Of a stretch of 64,000 bases of DNA, positions 63,989-64,000 are shown one piece after another. The notes beneath the pieces are model-generated. The model ran no database searches, was not told the DNA's origin, and saw only the letters and a program-made list of their open reading frames with translations. Each line of letters opens with the position of its first letter. Positions within the stretch are counted from its first letter, which is position 1. A program made the position numbers and the translations under genes. The stretch comes from Candidatus Acidianus copahuensis (GTDB lineage Archaea; Thermoproteota; Thermoprotei_A; Sulfolobales; Sulfolobaceae): contig NZ_JFZT01000045.1 in assembly GCF_000632495.1 (NCBI RefSeq), forward strand, positions 5,236 to 69,235, given 5' to 3'.

Positions 63989-64000
63989 CTATTGTATTAA

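Overview
The window is low-GC, gene-dense archaeal DNA with clear Sulfolobales signatures. These are an Orc1-2/RFC/GINS23/MCM replication cluster, the Arn FHA/vWA signalling genes, LysW-dependent lysine biosynthesis, a CedB-type DNA-import ATPase, aCPSF1, sn-glycerol-1-phosphate dehydrogenase, and tRNA genes with short introns. A 409-residue sulfide:quinone oxidoreductase has its three redox cysteines at 129, 178 and 350, the numbering I remember for the Acidianus ambivalens enzyme. An Acidianus-like, sulfur-metabolising thermoacidophile is the best guess; I could not run a search. Many genes have a TATA box about 26 bases before the start codon, as expected for leaderless transcription, and I used this to choose several starts.

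Layout. 1-5 kb: the end of a MeaB-type GTPase, a tandem winged-helix protein, a hydrolase, SQR with its DUF1641 partner, and a P-loop ATPase. 5-14.4 kb: information processing, with proteasome beta, RFC small and large subunits, MoaC, Orc1-2, a THUMP protein, GINS23 and MCM. 14.7-18.4 kb: a signalling block of vWA protein, PP2A-like phosphatase, FHA/zinc-ribbon ArnA and divergent vWA ArnB; a TPR-kinase that probably corresponds to ArnC lies at 29.8 kb. 18.4-43 kb: mixed metabolism (Trm10, a CoA-transferase with convergent subunit genes, LplA/GcvH, several CBS proteins, M20 peptidase, RidA, PurEK, TIM, fumarase) interspersed with small unknown proteins. 43.7-51 kb: tRNA-Lys, SRP19, S8e, cis-prenyltransferase and the complete lysK-J-X-W-M-Z-Y set. 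51.7-57.6 kb: CedB, an SIS protein, a sugar kinase and small unknowns. 58-64 kb: tRNA-Val, aCPSF1, G1P dehydrogenase, FKBP, SAH hydrolase, and a tRNA-Met/tRNA-Val pair.

Most of the window is compact and strand-switching, with many 1-50 base overlaps between neighbours. Nine gene-free stretches of 330-750 bases break this pattern. Several look like decayed coding DNA, and three of them share a short degenerate coding motif, so I suspect relics of one mobile element. I see no CRISPR array, intact insertion sequence, rRNA, or integrated virus.

The best leads are the signalling block with interleaved arnA/arnB promoters, a perfect 10-bp-arm palindrome placed to be the LysM site of lysW, a single TATA element midway between lysY and a divergent unknown gene, a 42-residue twin-CX3C protein too short for ordinary gene calling, an exact 67-residue triplication in the DUF1641 protein, and the shared relic motif. 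Nothing in the window is clearly a wholly new system.
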